A stretch of 64,000 nt of DNA from the NCBI RefSeq assembly GCF_009760405.1, contig NZ_WRPP01000005.1, positions 372,001-436,000 on the forward strand. The letters are read 5' to 3'. A program made the translations under genes and the position numbers. The notes under the pieces were generated by a model. It worked only from the letters and a program-made list of their open reading frames with translations. It searched no databases and was not told where the DNA came from. The stretch's first letter is position 1. Every line of letters starts with the position of its first letter. Shown here one piece after another: positions 44,725-54,038 of the stretch. The stretch comes from Nocardia terrae. Its GTDB lineage: Bacteria > Actinomycetota > Actinomycetes > Mycobacteriales > Mycobacteriaceae.

Positions 44725-45228
44725 ATGATCGAGATCGTTGATGTCGACGACGCCCGCGCCGTTCGCAACAAAGAGAACGTCCTCGCCTGGGTCGACATGA
44801 TGATCAACCAAAAGCGTCCGAAGGAGGCCGTGGCGAAGTATGTGAGCCCGACATACATTCAGCACAACCCCTTGATCGTCACCGGCCCGGACGGCCTGGT
44901 CGACTACTTCGCGAAACTCACCTCGGAGCGGAAGAACGCCCGTGCCGAGATGTACCGCATCATCGCGTTCGGCGATTGGGTTTGGACGCACGGCAGGTTC
45001 CTGAACTTCGTCGATGACGATCCGAACGACACCGGGATCGCCGTCGTCGACATCTACCGGATGGATGAGGATGGGAAAGCAGCCGAGCATTGGGATGTGC
45101 TGCAATTGGTCGGCGATCCGGAGACCAACGCAGCTCCGTTCGCCGCCCCGTCTCTGAAGTTCGCATTGAAGAACATGTCCAGAATGCGTCTGCGGACTCC
45201 CGCTCTGAACTCCAACGGAGTGGTCTGA
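44725..45228 (+). CDS. SnoaL-like/NTF2-fold protein
   Basis: A 167-residue protein of the SnoaL-like polyketide-cyclase group: helix NKENVLAWVDMMINQKRPKEAVAKYV, YIQHNPLIVTGPDGLVDYF and DIYRMDEDGKAAEHWDVLQ, the usual NTF2-type core, plus a basic tail. ATG 44725 follows AAGGAG. No reaction can be assigned. The gaps on both sides (about 290 and 270 bp) contain no convincing gene. Confidence 0.72.
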   Translation: MIEIVDVDDARAVRNKENVLAWVDMMINQKRPKEAVAKYVSPTYIQHNPLIVTGPDGLVDYFAKLTSERKNARAEMYRIIAFGDWVWTHGRFLNFVDDDPNDTGIAVVDIYRMDEDGKAAEHWDVLQLVGDPETNAAPFAAPSLKFALKNMSRMRLRTPALNSNGVV

Positions 45229-45497
45229 AGGCAACGATTCGACCGGCACACCGGAAACTCGAACGACCTTCACGGCCGAAACGCAATTCTCAACTCTCCG
45301 TGAGCGGCTGAATCGGACGGGACCGGCGCTGCCGCTCACGGGAGTCGTGAGTGTCCAATCGAGCCGACGACCGGCCCTCGGGATCTGCCCAGCCCCACAT
45401 GGTCGCCGATATCGCGCGGGGATGCATATGAAGCGTGGCCTTGTCCGCCGCCCTCAATGCTCGCTCGATGCCGGAACTGACACTCTAGCGAGGACCC

Positions 45498-46241
45498 ATG
45501 TACTACGAACAGCTCATCGATGTTTACACATTCGGCAATGTGTCATTATTGGTTGCATCGGCGATCACCTTCGGATTCGGATTCTGGGAATACATCTACA
45601 GCTTCCGGCTCGTTCGCAGGGAGGGCATGGCACCGTTCCCGGTCTGGATGCACACCTTCTATTTCGCACATGACAGCTCGTGGGCTTTCATGCTGTTCGT
45701 GGCGGCGGCCCGACATAATTGGAACTGGTTCCTACTCGCGGCATCGATCTCACTACTGGCGTGGACGATGTTCGAAGTATTCAATCTGACGATGGCCGTC
45801 CGAGTAGAACGGCAGGAAATCTTCGGCGCCTACTTCGGCGAGGAAGTTACCGCACGTCAGGCGGTCGCCGCTATCGTCGCACAGGTCGCGGCCTTCTACG
45901 GACTAGTGAATCTACTGGTCGTTTTCATGGGCCCGGGAAGCTTCTTCCAGTGGGCGGCAATGACGAACATGGTGATGGCGGCCGCACCGGGACTGCTCTG
46001 GATGCGACGACACTCCCGGGCCGGCAACGGACTCGGGCTGGCACTGGTCATCCTCGCGGGCACCATCAATACCTTCCTGCCGATCGGAATGTTCGCACAG
46101 GCCCTCCCCCATGTCTTCGACAAGCCTTGGTTCTACATCACCGGGGTGATCTTCACCTTGATTGCCGCCGCATACGTCTGGATGGTCGCCCGGTTCCCCG
46201 CCAAGCCGCTCGTCGCCGGGCAGAAAAGACCGATCTGGTAA
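45498..46241 (+). CDS. seven-helix integral membrane protein of unknown function
   Basis: A 247-residue protein with about seven hydrophobic segments and short loops. A Trp-Glu pair at residues 30-31 (FGFWEYIYSFRL) and a HDSSW block (58-62) sit between early helices. The WE motif and overall size recall Pyr4/PaxB-type membrane terpene cyclases and their bacterial relatives, but the resemblance is weak and by eye only. It converges with a TetR gene 6 bp away. Confidence 0.6.
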   Translation: MYYEQLIDVYTFGNVSLLVASAITFGFGFWEYIYSFRLVRREGMAPFPVWMHTFYFAHDSSWAFMLFVAAARHNWNWFLLAASISLLAWTMFEVFNLTMAVRVERQEIFGAYFGEEVTARQAVAAIVAQVAAFYGLVNLLVVFMGPGSFFQWAAMTNMVMAAAPGLLWMRRHSRAGNGLGLALVILAGTINTFLPIGMFAQALPHVFDKPWFYITGVIFTLIAAAYVWMVARFPAKPLVAGQKRPIW

Positions 46242-46247
46242 CCACGA

Positions 46248-46925
46248 CTACGACAGACGCGGTTCGGTTTCGGCGGACGGGCCCTCGAACAGCCTCCCCG
46301 CCAGCAGTTCGACGAACTGATCCACTACGGATTCAAGCTGATCGTTGGTGCCAACGAATCCCGCGTACATGCTCATCCCCCACATGACCGCTACGAGCAT
46401 TTCCGTGATTGCGGTGAGGTCGGCGTCGCTCCGCAAAGTCCCTCGAACCACATCACTTTCGAGCGTGCTCAGAAAGAACGCTCGTACTTCGTCGAGCTGC
46501 CCCAGAGCACGGCTGCCGAACTCCGGGTTGCGGAAGGAATCGAACAGCGACGCCACGATGAACTTCGCTACCGACCTGTCTGCCGAGTCGATGTTGACAG
46601 CCGCGTGGAGGAACGTCGAAATTCTTTCTACGACGCCATTTTCGGCATCGGCCTTGCGCAGTCCGGTACGAACGACACTGTCGATGCGCTCCCGTGTGGA
46701 GTCGAACAGCGTCTCATAGAGCTCTTCTTTGCTGTGGAAGTAGTGATTCACGCTGGTCCGTGTGATGTCGGCACGGGCGGCGATGTCTTTGAAGGTCGCG
46801 GCGTCGTAGCCGACCTCGCTGAACACCTCACGCGCCGCTCGAAGGATCTTGTTTCGAGTATCCGATCCGTTCGATCCCGACGGACGGCCGCGCCCGCGGC
46901 GTTGGACACCCGCTGTATCGACCAC
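46248..46925 (-). CDS. TetR/AcrR-family regulator
   Basis: A 225-residue TetR protein with GTG start behind GAGGTGA. A basic leader (RRGRGRPSGS) precedes the HTH at about residues 25-65 (ILRAAREVFSEVGYDAATFKDIAARADITRTSVNHYFHSKEEL). It lies 73 bp behind the MHYT gene on the same strand and may be the third gene of a hypX-MHYT-tetR unit. Confidence 0.87.
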   Translation of the reverse strand: MVDTAGVQRRGRGRPSGSNGSDTRNKILRAAREVFSEVGYDAATFKDIAARADITRTSVNHYFHSKEELYETLFDSTRERIDSVVRTGLRKADAENGVVERISTFLHAAVNIDSADRSVAKFIVASLFDSFRNPEFGSRALGQLDEVRAFFLSTLESDVVRGTLRSDADLTAITEMLVAVMWGMSMYAGFVGTNDQLESVVDQFVELLAGRLFEGPSAETEPRLS

Positions 46926-46998
46926 AGTTCACCTCTCACCGCACAGGTCGGCTCGCCGTCATCCCGGCTTTTCACCTTTGTGCTCTCGAGGTGACAGC

Positions 46999-47805
46999 CT
47001 AGTAGCGCTGCTCAGCCTGTTCGGCGGGCGGTCGCGTAGGCCAGGACACCGTGGGACCGTCCTTCAGAGCGAACGCTTCGCGCCGGGTCGGCGCTTCGAC
47101 CTCGGCGAGGCCCACCGTCAGCATCAGGGCGACCGTGACCAGTGTGACCGTGAGGATGAGCGGCAGGAGAAGGTCCATCGGTTGGGCACCAGCGAGATTC
47201 GTGACGAGCTGGGCCTTTTGGGCGCTCATGGACGCCATGCCCGTGTAGTGCATTCCGCAGACTGCCACTCCCATGATCATGCCGGAACTGACAGTGGCGA
47301 AAACACCGCGAACGTGGAGGATGAACCAGAGTGCCGCTGTCGCGGCAACCACCCCGATGGCGATCGACCAGCCGACGAGAGTCTGGTTGTACTCGATACG
47401 CGCACTGGTGTGCATCGCCGCCATGCCCAGGTAGTGCATGGCGGCGACACCGAGCCCGGTGACGCATCCGCCCAACGGGAGTGCGAAGAGTTCCTTCTTC
47501 CCGCGCACGACGATCGACAATCCCAACCACACCACGACAACCGCGATCAGCGCGCTGAGCAGTGTCATCGGAACATCGAATCGAATGATCGCGCCTCGAA
47601 TGGCGAAGTCCAGCATGGCGGTGAAATGCATGACCCAGATCCCGCACCCACCGAGCGCCACGGCGGCAGCAATGAGCCAACCACCCTGGCGCCGAGCGTA
47701 CCTCGCATGCGATACACATCGTAGGGCGAGTACCGATCCGGTGACCGACATGATGTAGGCGACCGCGGGAATGCCCCAACCGTGCACGAAATGATCGATG
47801 ATCAT
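46999..47805 (-). CDS. MHYT-domain membrane protein (putative gas/copper sensor)
   Basis: A 268-residue integral membrane protein with seven hydrophobic segments and three MHYT-type motifs: WVMHFTAM (58-65), AAMHYLGM (121-128) and CGMHYTGM (183-190). MHYT domains were proposed to bind copper through the Met/His pairs and to sense O2, CO or NO. Here the domain is free-standing with a short cytoplasmic tail (~50 residues) and no GGDEF, kinase or HTH output domain. It follows the HypX-like gene by 22 bp, so the two are surely co-transcribed. Confidence 0.85.
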   Translation of the reverse strand: MIIDHFVHGWGIPAVAYIMSVTGSVLALRCVSHARYARRQGGWLIAAAVALGGCGIWVMHFTAMLDFAIRGAIIRFDVPMTLLSALIAVVVVWLGLSIVVRGKKELFALPLGGCVTGLGVAAMHYLGMAAMHTSARIEYNQTLVGWSIAIGVVAATAALWFILHVRGVFATVSSGMIMGVAVCGMHYTGMASMSAQKAQLVTNLAGAQPMDLLLPLILTVTLVTVALMLTVGLAEVEAPTRREAFALKDGPTVSWPTRPPAEQAEQRY

Positions 47806-47827
47806 CAGCTCTGCTCCCTCTCGCGGA

Positions 47828-49525
47828 TCAGCCGAGAAGATGGGCCGGCGTGGCCGTGGGGCGGACGTTGGTCACGAACTCGTGTCGCAGGCGGTGATAC
47901 AACTCGCCGGAACCATAGAAGTGCTGCCGCATTCGTCCGAGTTCCTCGGATCGATACGCCGCCAATGGTTTTGCCGCCTCATCCAGCGCCCGGCGCCGCT
48001 TCTTGTCGAGAAGCCGCTCCGCTAACGCCGATCCGTCCGCCGCCAGCGCGGCAGCTTCCTTGCGCACCCACGCCCGGAACTCGGCAGCTCCTTCACCGAC
48101 GACACGATCCACCAGGCCGAGGCTCTCTGCATCGCGGGCACCGACCGGTCGCGCTTCGCTCATCAAGCGATCCGCCTGCTCGGTACCGACCCGACGCGGC
48201 AAGGTATAGGTCCAGTACTCCGAGCCGCACAGTCCCATCAGCCGATAGTGCGGATTGAGTACCACCGATTCCCTGCACCAGATCTCATCCGCTGCCAGTG
48301 CCAGCATTACTCCACCAGCGGCCGCGTTTCCGGACAGAGCCGAGATGACCAACTTGTCGGTCGTCGTCAGGATCGCCTCCGCCACATCGTCGATCGCATT
48401 GATGTTGCGCCAGGATTCCTCCGCCGGATCCGGGGCCGCCTCGATCACGTTGAGGTGTATGCCGTTGGAGAAGAAGTCCCTCGCGGGCCCGAGCACCAGC
48501 ACCGTCACCGGACGGGCGCATGCTTGCCGATAGGCGTCGAGCAGTCGCCGACACTGGTCGGTGCTCATTGCGCCACCGGCATAAGAGAATTCGAGATAGC
48601 CGACGCTGTCGTACTCGTAGTAGCGCAACTCGGACCAGGTCTCGCGGATCGCCGCCTCGGCGGGTGTCACTGACACTTCCGGCACATCGACCAGCAGTTC
48701 ACGATCCATCACGGCCGTTGCGGGTTGTTTGAAGGTTGCTGGGCCGCCCGGGATTCGGCGTGGGCGGAGTTGCGGGAGCCAGACGGCCCCGTCCACGGTT
48801 GCCCGGCAGATCGCACCATCACGGGTTGCGACGACGGTGCCCGGATCCCCTCGCAGCTGGTCTTCTTGATGCCCGCCGTGCAAGAAATACTCGCGTCCGT
48901 ACAGCTCATCCAGCACACCCGGTTGAGAGTCGGCCGCGCGCAGCTTCCGTAGCACCGTCGCCGAGGTGTCGCTCGACCAATCGATGCGCCGGATCGCCTG
49001 CGAATGATATGGCCGCTCCTGCCCCATCACTTCGGGATTGCTGTAATCGAGCGGCTCGGGCTCGAACCCACCCTTCTCGAAATAGTGAACGGCGGTCATT
49101 ACGGCCCGGACGGCCGCATCAGAGACGTCGGTGCGGTACAACTCGCTCTTTCCGCACAATCGCATCGGAAACGCTTCCGAGGCCCAGATCGGGCCGGCAT
49201 CCATTTCTGCGACCGCCTGCAATACCGTGACACCCCACTCCTCGGCGCCGGTGCTGATGGCCCAATCGAGCGACGACGGGCCACGATCGCCCTTCGGTCC
49301 CGGATGCACGATCAGCACGAGGTACTGCGACCAAATATCCTCTGGCACAGCCGTTGTCAGCATGGGTGCGAGGATCAAGTCAGGCCGGAAGCGTGCCACC
49401 CCCACCCTGAGCGATTCGTCACCGAGCGCCAACTCGACTCCGACTTGATGGCCCCGCTGCCGCAATTCTGTATGAATACGCTGACTGAGACTATTGAATG
49501 CGCTTGCGACAAGCAGGATTCGCAT
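47828..49525 (-). CDS. hypX: HypX-like protein: formyltransferase fused to enoyl-CoA hydratase domain
   Basis: A 565-residue two-domain protein. The N-terminal half is a 10-formyl-THF-dependent hydrolase/transferase with HPGPKGDRGPSSLDWAI (74-90, catalytic His74) and MDAGPIW (108-113, Asp109). The C-terminal half (~300-520) is a crotonase fold (FFSNGIHLNVIEA, ALSGNAAAGGVMLALAADEIW). This fusion is HypX/HoxX, known to make the CO ligand of [NiFe]-hydrogenases from formyl groups via formyl-CoA. No hydrogenase gene lies in the window. ATG 49525 begins the conserved MRILLVASAFNSL behind AGGA; a TTG 15 bp upstream is less likely. Confidence 0.82.
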   Translation of the reverse strand: MRILLVASAFNSLSQRIHTELRQRGHQVGVELALGDESLRVGVARFRPDLILAPMLTTAVPEDIWSQYLVLIVHPGPKGDRGPSSLDWAISTGAEEWGVTVLQAVAEMDAGPIWASEAFPMRLCGKSELYRTDVSDAAVRAVMTAVHYFEKGGFEPEPLDYSNPEVMGQERPYHSQAIRRIDWSSDTSATVLRKLRAADSQPGVLDELYGREYFLHGGHQEDQLRGDPGTVVATRDGAICRATVDGAVWLPQLRPRRIPGGPATFKQPATAVMDRELLVDVPEVSVTPAEAAIRETWSELRYYEYDSVGYLEFSYAGGAMSTDQCRRLLDAYRQACARPVTVLVLGPARDFFSNGIHLNVIEAAPDPAEESWRNINAIDDVAEAILTTTDKLVISALSGNAAAGGVMLALAADEIWCRESVVLNPHYRLMGLCGSEYWTYTLPRRVGTEQADRLMSEARPVGARDAESLGLVDRVVGEGAAEFRAWVRKEAAALAADGSALAERLLDKKRRRALDEAAKPLAAYRSEELGRMRQHFYGSGELYHRLRHEFVTNVRPTATPAHLLG

Positions 49526-50080
49526 TGGATTCCTAAACAACCGAACTGAAGTCGGCGCGAGCCTATGCCCACCGACGTGGATCGACGACTAAACAATGAA
49601 CGTGTCTCAGTTGACTGCACTCCATAGGGCAGCCGAGCTGGAAAACCGCGACAGATCCACGGAAACGCACGCCACCGATCAGAAACTCAGCAACGAACGC
49701 GGGTGTTCAACACCCTCATGCGAGCGGACGGTCGACTCCGACGGCGCACCCACCACTCGCAAACCTCGGATACCGCTAGCACCTCCAGCCTCAGATCAAC
49801 TGGCTGCCACCATAAGAGTTAATCCACACTAGTGTCAATATTTTCCGAGGGCTCACCCGGAGAAACTCGGCGACCGACAGAAGCGCGCAGGTCAGGCGAT
49901 ATCCAGGCAACGAGGGTCACCCCTGAGGCCCGCCCAGCACCACGCAACCGTTGCATCGATGGCGTCGGATCGAGTTGCCTCAAAGCGCCCCGAAAATAGA
50001 TGCCCGCTTGTTAACCTAAAGCCTGTAGGTACATTTCAGCAGGTCAAACTAGCTCTTTGACCTGGATACGGAGGGCTGCC
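49526..50080. promoter_or_regulatory. intergenic region with promoter and strong inverted repeat
   Basis: No convincing gene in this 555-bp gap. Near its right end a promoter is plausible (TTGTTA 50008-50013, 16 bp, TACATT 50030-50035). A 9-bp perfect inverted repeat CAGGTCAAA-N7-TTTGACCTG (50040-50064) follows, between promoter and the GGAGGG box of the next gene, as expected for a repressor site. A further 10-bp palindrome ACACTAGTGT is at 49826-49835. Confidence 0.5.
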
Positions 50081-51133
50081 ATGGCTTCCTTGCCCACTCA
50101 CTTGGCCGAGATCACACCTGACTGGCTCACCGACGCGCTGAGTCAGCGTTCACCTGGCACCAAAGTGCGGGGTGTGGAGATCGACGAGACGATCGGAGGA
50201 ACAGCCAGCAAGGTCTTCCTGCGGGTCGACTATGAGCACCGTTCCGAGAACAGCCCACCTGAAATGCTGTGCCTCAAGGGAGGTTTCGATGACAAGATGA
50301 GGGAGATGGCAGGTTTGGGCTATCGTGTCGAGTCGCTCTTCTATCGCGATATCGCGCCGGACCTCGGTCAGGTGGTGCCACGTTGCTGGTATGCCGCCGA
50401 GCACGAGGCCGAAAACCAGGGACTGCTTCTCATCGACGATCTGCGCTCGAGTGCGCGATTCGGGCAACCGGAGGATCAGTACGACGTGGATCAGGTGGCC
50501 GCCGCTCTCGAAATTATGGCCGGCTGGCATGGTCGCAGCTGGAACCGCAGCGGCATCGGCAGCGCCAAGTGGCTCTCGGTCGGTTCGCCGCTCTTCCGTC
50601 CCGTGGCCGAATGGTTCACCAGCTCCGACCACTGGCAGAACTTCATTACGTTGGAACAGACCCGAAGCTTCGACGACTCCCTCCGGGACAGGGAGCGGCT
50701 CGTGACAGCACTACACAAACTCTGGGCGTTGGACGATGCCGATGCGTTGTCGGTGTCGCATGGCGATCCGCATCCGAGAAACACCTACGCCCTGGAAGAT
50801 GGTGCACTTCGGTTCCTCGATTGGCAGACCACATGCCTGGCGCCCTGGGCTGACGACGTCGCCTACTTCCTCGTCGGCATTCTCGATGCCGAAGAGCGCC
50901 GCAAGCACGAGAGTGATCTTCTGCGCCACTACATGTCAGCACTCGCTGCCGCGGGTGGCCCCGCATTGGAGTTCGACGACGCATTCCTGGCGTACCGGCG
51001 ACATCATTTGCACGGCTTGATGTTCGCCCTCTGCCCACCCGAGATGCAGCCGGCGGAGGTCTGCACGCTCATGGGCGACCGCTACGCGACCGCCGCAATC
51101 GAACACGACACACTCCGGGCGATCGAGGAGTAG
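50081..51133 (+). CDS. phosphotransferase of the APH/EcKL (ecdysteroid-kinase-like) type
   Basis: A 350-residue protein kinase-like-fold phosphotransferase. The catalytic loop is SHGDPHPRNTY (226-236) and the metal-binding DxD-like motif is FLDWQTTCLAPWADD (245-259); a Lys in LCLKGGF (~66) may bind ATP. It resembles small-molecule kinases annotated as aminoglycoside phosphotransferase or EcKL that act on steroid-like or alkyl alcohols. ATG 50081 follows GGAGGG at 5-6 bp. Its role is probably catabolic rather than antibiotic resistance, given its neighbours (inference). Confidence 0.8.
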   Translation: MASLPTHLAEITPDWLTDALSQRSPGTKVRGVEIDETIGGTASKVFLRVDYEHRSENSPPEMLCLKGGFDDKMREMAGLGYRVESLFYRDIAPDLGQVVPRCWYAAEHEAENQGLLLIDDLRSSARFGQPEDQYDVDQVAAALEIMAGWHGRSWNRSGIGSAKWLSVGSPLFRPVAEWFTSSDHWQNFITLEQTRSFDDSLRDRERLVTALHKLWALDDADALSVSHGDPHPRNTYALEDGALRFLDWQTTCLAPWADDVAYFLVGILDAEERRKHESDLLRHYMSALAAAGGPALEFDDAFLAYRRHHLHGLMFALCPPEMQPAEVCTLMGDRYATAAIEHDTLRAIEE

Positions 51134-51193
51134 ACACCCAGCCGCAGAGTATCCGGCGGCGTGCCCGAAGGGTGTGATCTCGTCGACACCCAC

Positions 51194-51224
51194 GAACCAT
51201 ACAATAGAGTGTGTTATGGTGTTC
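51194..51224. promoter_or_regulatory. shared operator, copy A
   Basis: An inverted repeat ending GAAC/GTTC and containing ACCATA-N13-TATGGT, about 80 bp upstream of the WS/DGAT gene. Compared with copy B read on the other strand, about 27 of 29 positions agree. It overlaps a -10-like TACAAT. Confidence 0.6.
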
Positions 51225-51305
51225 ACGCCGCTGGACGCCGCAGCGTCGCGTCACCCAGCCTGATCGAAAAACCCTTCCTACCAAGAACGTTCAGGTGATT
51301 CGCTG

Positions 51306-52754
51306 ATGAGGATTCGTAAGCGCCGTAGCACGACCAGCCCGATCAACCTGCCGCCACTCGATGCCGGCTGGCTATGGCTGGAGTCGGAATCCAATTTGAT
51401 GCACGGCTCGATCCTCGCCGTCTTCCGCAGGCCACCCGGAACCTCGCCAGAGTTCGTCTACGACTTGGTCGAGCGGATGCGCTCTGCTGTCGTGGCGACC
51501 AAGCCGTTCGATCTGCGGCTGCGGCGCAAGGGATTCGGCCGTGTATGGCCGCAATGGGAACAAGTCGACCACGTCGATACGAACTATCACGTTCGACATT
51601 CCGCACTGCCGTGGCCGGGAACCGAACGCGAGCTCGGACGCCTCGTTTCCCACATTCACAGTGTTCCGCTCGACAAGGCGCATCCGCTATGGACCTTCGA
51701 TGTCATCGAGGGGCTCAGCGATGACCGCTTCGCCGTGCTCGGGAAGATGCATCACGCACTTGCCGATGGAGTCGCCGGTATCCGGTTGTTCCAGCACTGG
51801 CTTTCCGATGATCCGACCGACTTCGGGGTGGCGCCGATGTGGGTCAAAGGCATGCCGCCGCGCTCCTTCCGTCCCGCCGAAGTGCCCCGCGCCCTGATGG
51901 ATACGACAACCTACCGCCGCACCCTGGCAGGCTGGGCGAGGGGACTCACTCAGCCGCTCAGAGCGGTGGCCGACGGCCTGCCCGCATTGCGGCTCGCCGC
52001 AACCGGGACCGCGGCACATCCATGGGGAGCGCCTCGCACGGTCCTCAATACCCCGATCACCGGTCATCGCCGGGTCGCCACTCAGAGCTACAGCCTGTCC
52101 ACCTTCCGCGCGCTGGCGGACGCTATCGACGGAACGATCAACGATGTAGTGCTGACCGTCTGCGCCGGAGGGCTCCGACGTTATCTCTCGGAGATCGATG
52201 CTCTGCCCTCCAGAGCACTGACAACCAACATCCCCGTATCAACCCGTGCGCGGGATAGCACCCGGCAGGTTGGAAATTCGATCAGCTGGGCCATGGTGCC
52301 GCTCCCCACCCATCTGTCCGATCCGTGCGCCCGAACTGAAGTCGTGCGCGCATCGACACGGAAGGCCAAGGAGCGTCTCGACCGCATCCGCGGCGCGGCC
52401 ATCAACACCTATACCCTCGCAGTCACCACGCCGATTCTCCTCGAGCAGGTGTGCAAACTCGGTGGGCGCACCCGGCCGTACTTCAACGTGCCGATCTCCA
52501 ATGTTCCGGGGCCACGGACGCCGATGTTCCTCGACGGTGCAGAACTGGTAGATATCCACGCCAGCACCGTGATCTATCACGGACAAGCGCTCAATATCGT
52601 GTGCCTGTCCTACGGGGACAAGCTCGAATTCAGCTTCACGGCATGCTCGACCGCCCTTCCCCAGGTCCAGCGCCTGGCCGTGCACTGCGGCGAAGAGCTC
52701 GCTCTACTCGAATCGCTCTACGCCGATCAACCGGCCGCGGCAGTCGAAGCCTGA
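51306..52754 (+). CDS. WS/DGAT wax ester synthase/diacylglycerol acyltransferase
   Basis: A 482-residue WS/DGAT enzyme with the intact catalytic motif HHALADG (149-155), plus PLWTFDVIEGL, NDVVLTVCAGGLRRYL and ISNVPGPRTPMFLDG. It esterifies an acyl-CoA with an alcohol or diacylglycerol. It is the only gene between operator copy A and a terminator, so it is likely monocistronic and controlled with the neighbouring degradation genes, perhaps to store or detoxify acyl-CoA intermediates (inference). Confidence 0.88.
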   Translation: MRIRKRRSTTSPINLPPLDAGWLWLESESNLMHGSILAVFRRPPGTSPEFVYDLVERMRSAVVATKPFDLRLRRKGFGRVWPQWEQVDHVDTNYHVRHSALPWPGTERELGRLVSHIHSVPLDKAHPLWTFDVIEGLSDDRFAVLGKMHHALADGVAGIRLFQHWLSDDPTDFGVAPMWVKGMPPRSFRPAEVPRALMDTTTYRRTLAGWARGLTQPLRAVADGLPALRLAATGTAAHPWGAPRTVLNTPITGHRRVATQSYSLSTFRALADAIDGTINDVVLTVCAGGLRRYLSEIDALPSRALTTNIPVSTRARDSTRQVGNSISWAMVPLPTHLSDPCARTEVVRASTRKAKERLDRIRGAAINTYTLAVTTPILLEQVCKLGGRTRPYFNVPISNVPGPRTPMFLDGAELVDIHASTVIYHGQALNIVCLSYGDKLEFSFTACSTALPQVQRLAVHCGEELALLESLYADQPAAAVEA

Positions 52755-52762
52755 AAACCAGT

Positions 52763-52808
52763 GCGGGGAATGGCTCCTGTCAGACACTCGACCGGAGCCA
52801 TTCCCCGC
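52763..52808. terminator. bidirectional terminator hairpin
   Basis: A perfect 15-bp inverted repeat (52763-52777 with 52794-52808; GCGGGGAATGGCTCC stem) with a 16-base loop, between the converging WS/DGAT and ferredoxin reductase genes. Confidence 0.7.
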
Positions 52809-52817
52809 GAACACCAT

Positions 52818-54038
52818 TCATGCTTGGACGGGCGAACCCAGCCAGGACGTAGCACGCTTCGCAGCGAACGCGACGGCCTCGCGCCAGTCCGTCTGTCGAT
52901 CGATCAGAGCGCGCAGTTTCATGATGTCGGGCTGGCGGTTGAGGGCGAGAGCGCCGGTGACGTGATCGCCGTTGCCGTAGAGGGCGAGCATCCGGCCCTC
53001 CCTTACCGATCCGAAAATTTCGAAGTCTTCACCTTCGGGCACACCGACGAACTGGATCCGAGAGCCGTACCAATCCGACCAGAAGTAGGGCACGGTGCTG
53101 TACGGCTCGGCATTCGTGGGGTCCACCGCATTGCGGCCCGCCACAGCGCCCTGTTCTTGCGCGCTCGTCCAGTGTTCGAGACGCATCAGTCGGGCGAACG
53201 TCGAGTTGTACCAACGCGCGACATCGCCAGCCGCGTACACCCCGGGAGCCGAGGTACACAAATACGAATCGCAGACGACGCCATTGTTGACCAGGATTCC
53301 CGAACCTTCGAGCCAGTCCGTCGCAGGAGCCGCGCCTACGCCGATCACCACGAGATCAGCCTCGATCACCGAGCCATCCGACAGCCGAACCCGTTCGACG
53401 GAACCGGTGCCCTCGATCGCAGAAACCGCGACGCCGCAACGCAAGTCGGCGCCGTTCGCTACATGCAAGGAAGAACAGGCAGATCCCATGACCGGACCAA
53501 CCGCGCGCACCAACGGCGTGGGCAATGCCTCCACGAGGGTCACGGGCAGGCCTCGCTTACGCGCGCTGGAGGCGACCTCGGAGCCGATGAACCCGGCACC
53601 GATGACGACAGTCCGCGCACCGGCATCGAGCGCAGCTCGCACAGCCCTCGCGTCGTCGAGGGTGCGCAGGGTGTGCACACCGCCGAGCCCATCCGCGCCC
53701 GGCACCATCGATGCTCGGGCACCGGTGGCGATGATCAGCGAGTCGTATTCGACGACATCACGCCCCACGCGGACGGTTCGGTCATCGGTGTCGAGCCCGG
53801 TAGCCGGTGTACCCAACCTCAGGGTCACGCCAAGGTCCGCCATCTCATGCCGGAGCCGGTAGTACGGCACGACCGGCTCCGCATTATCGAGGAAGTCCTT
53901 CGACAACGGCGGCCGATCGTAGGGCAGATGAGGCTCAGCGCCGATCAAAGTGACCGAACCTTCGAACCCCGCCTTGCGGGCGCTCTCCACCGCCTTCAAT
54001 CCAGCCAATGAGGCACCGACGACGACGAGGCTGTTCAT
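52818..54038 (-). CDS. ferredoxin reductase-type FAD/NAD(P) oxidoreductase
   Basis: A 406-residue two-dinucleotide-fold flavoprotein: FAD site VVVGASLAGLKAVESAR (5-21), DRPPLSK loop, NAD site VVIGAGFIGSEVASSARKRG (~147), and GVYAAGDVARW near residue 280 followed by a reductase C-terminal domain. It passes electrons from NAD(P)H to the adjacent [3Fe-4S] ferredoxin (ATGA overlap). The usual client would be a P450 or Rieske oxygenase, but none lies in this unit. Confidence 0.88.
   Translation of the reverse strand: MNSLVVVGASLAGLKAVESARKAGFEGSVTLIGAEPHLPYDRPPLSKDFLDNAEPVVPYYRLRHEMADLGVTLRLGTPATGLDTDDRTVRVGRDVVEYDSLIIATGARASMVPGADGLGGVHTLRTLDDARAVRAALDAGARTVVIGAGFIGSEVASSARKRGLPVTLVEALPTPLVRAVGPVMGSACSSLHVANGADLRCGVAVSAIEGTGSVERVRLSDGSVIEADLVVIGVGAAPATDWLEGSGILVNNGVVCDSYLCTSAPGVYAAGDVARWYNSTFARLMRLEHWTSAQEQGAVAGRNAVDPTNAEPYSTVPYFWSDWYGSRIQFVGVPEGEDFEIFGSVREGRMLALYGNGDHVTGALALNRQPDIMKLRALIDRQTDWREAVAFAAKRATSWLGSPVQA

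Noticed and set aside
45347..45673. A 108-codon plus-strand ORF
   Set aside because: It overlaps the 7-TM protein out of frame and its translation is Arg/His/Cys-rich, typical of a shadow.
49596..49832. A 78-codon plus-strand ORF in the gap before the kinase
   Set aside because: It has no ribosome-binding site, low-complexity charged composition and no resemblance to known small proteins.
50081..51133. Antibiotic-resistance aminoglycoside phosphotransferase
   Set aside because: The kinase motifs are general to the APH fold, and the neighbours are lipid and side-chain catabolism genes; a catabolic or EcKL-like role fits better.
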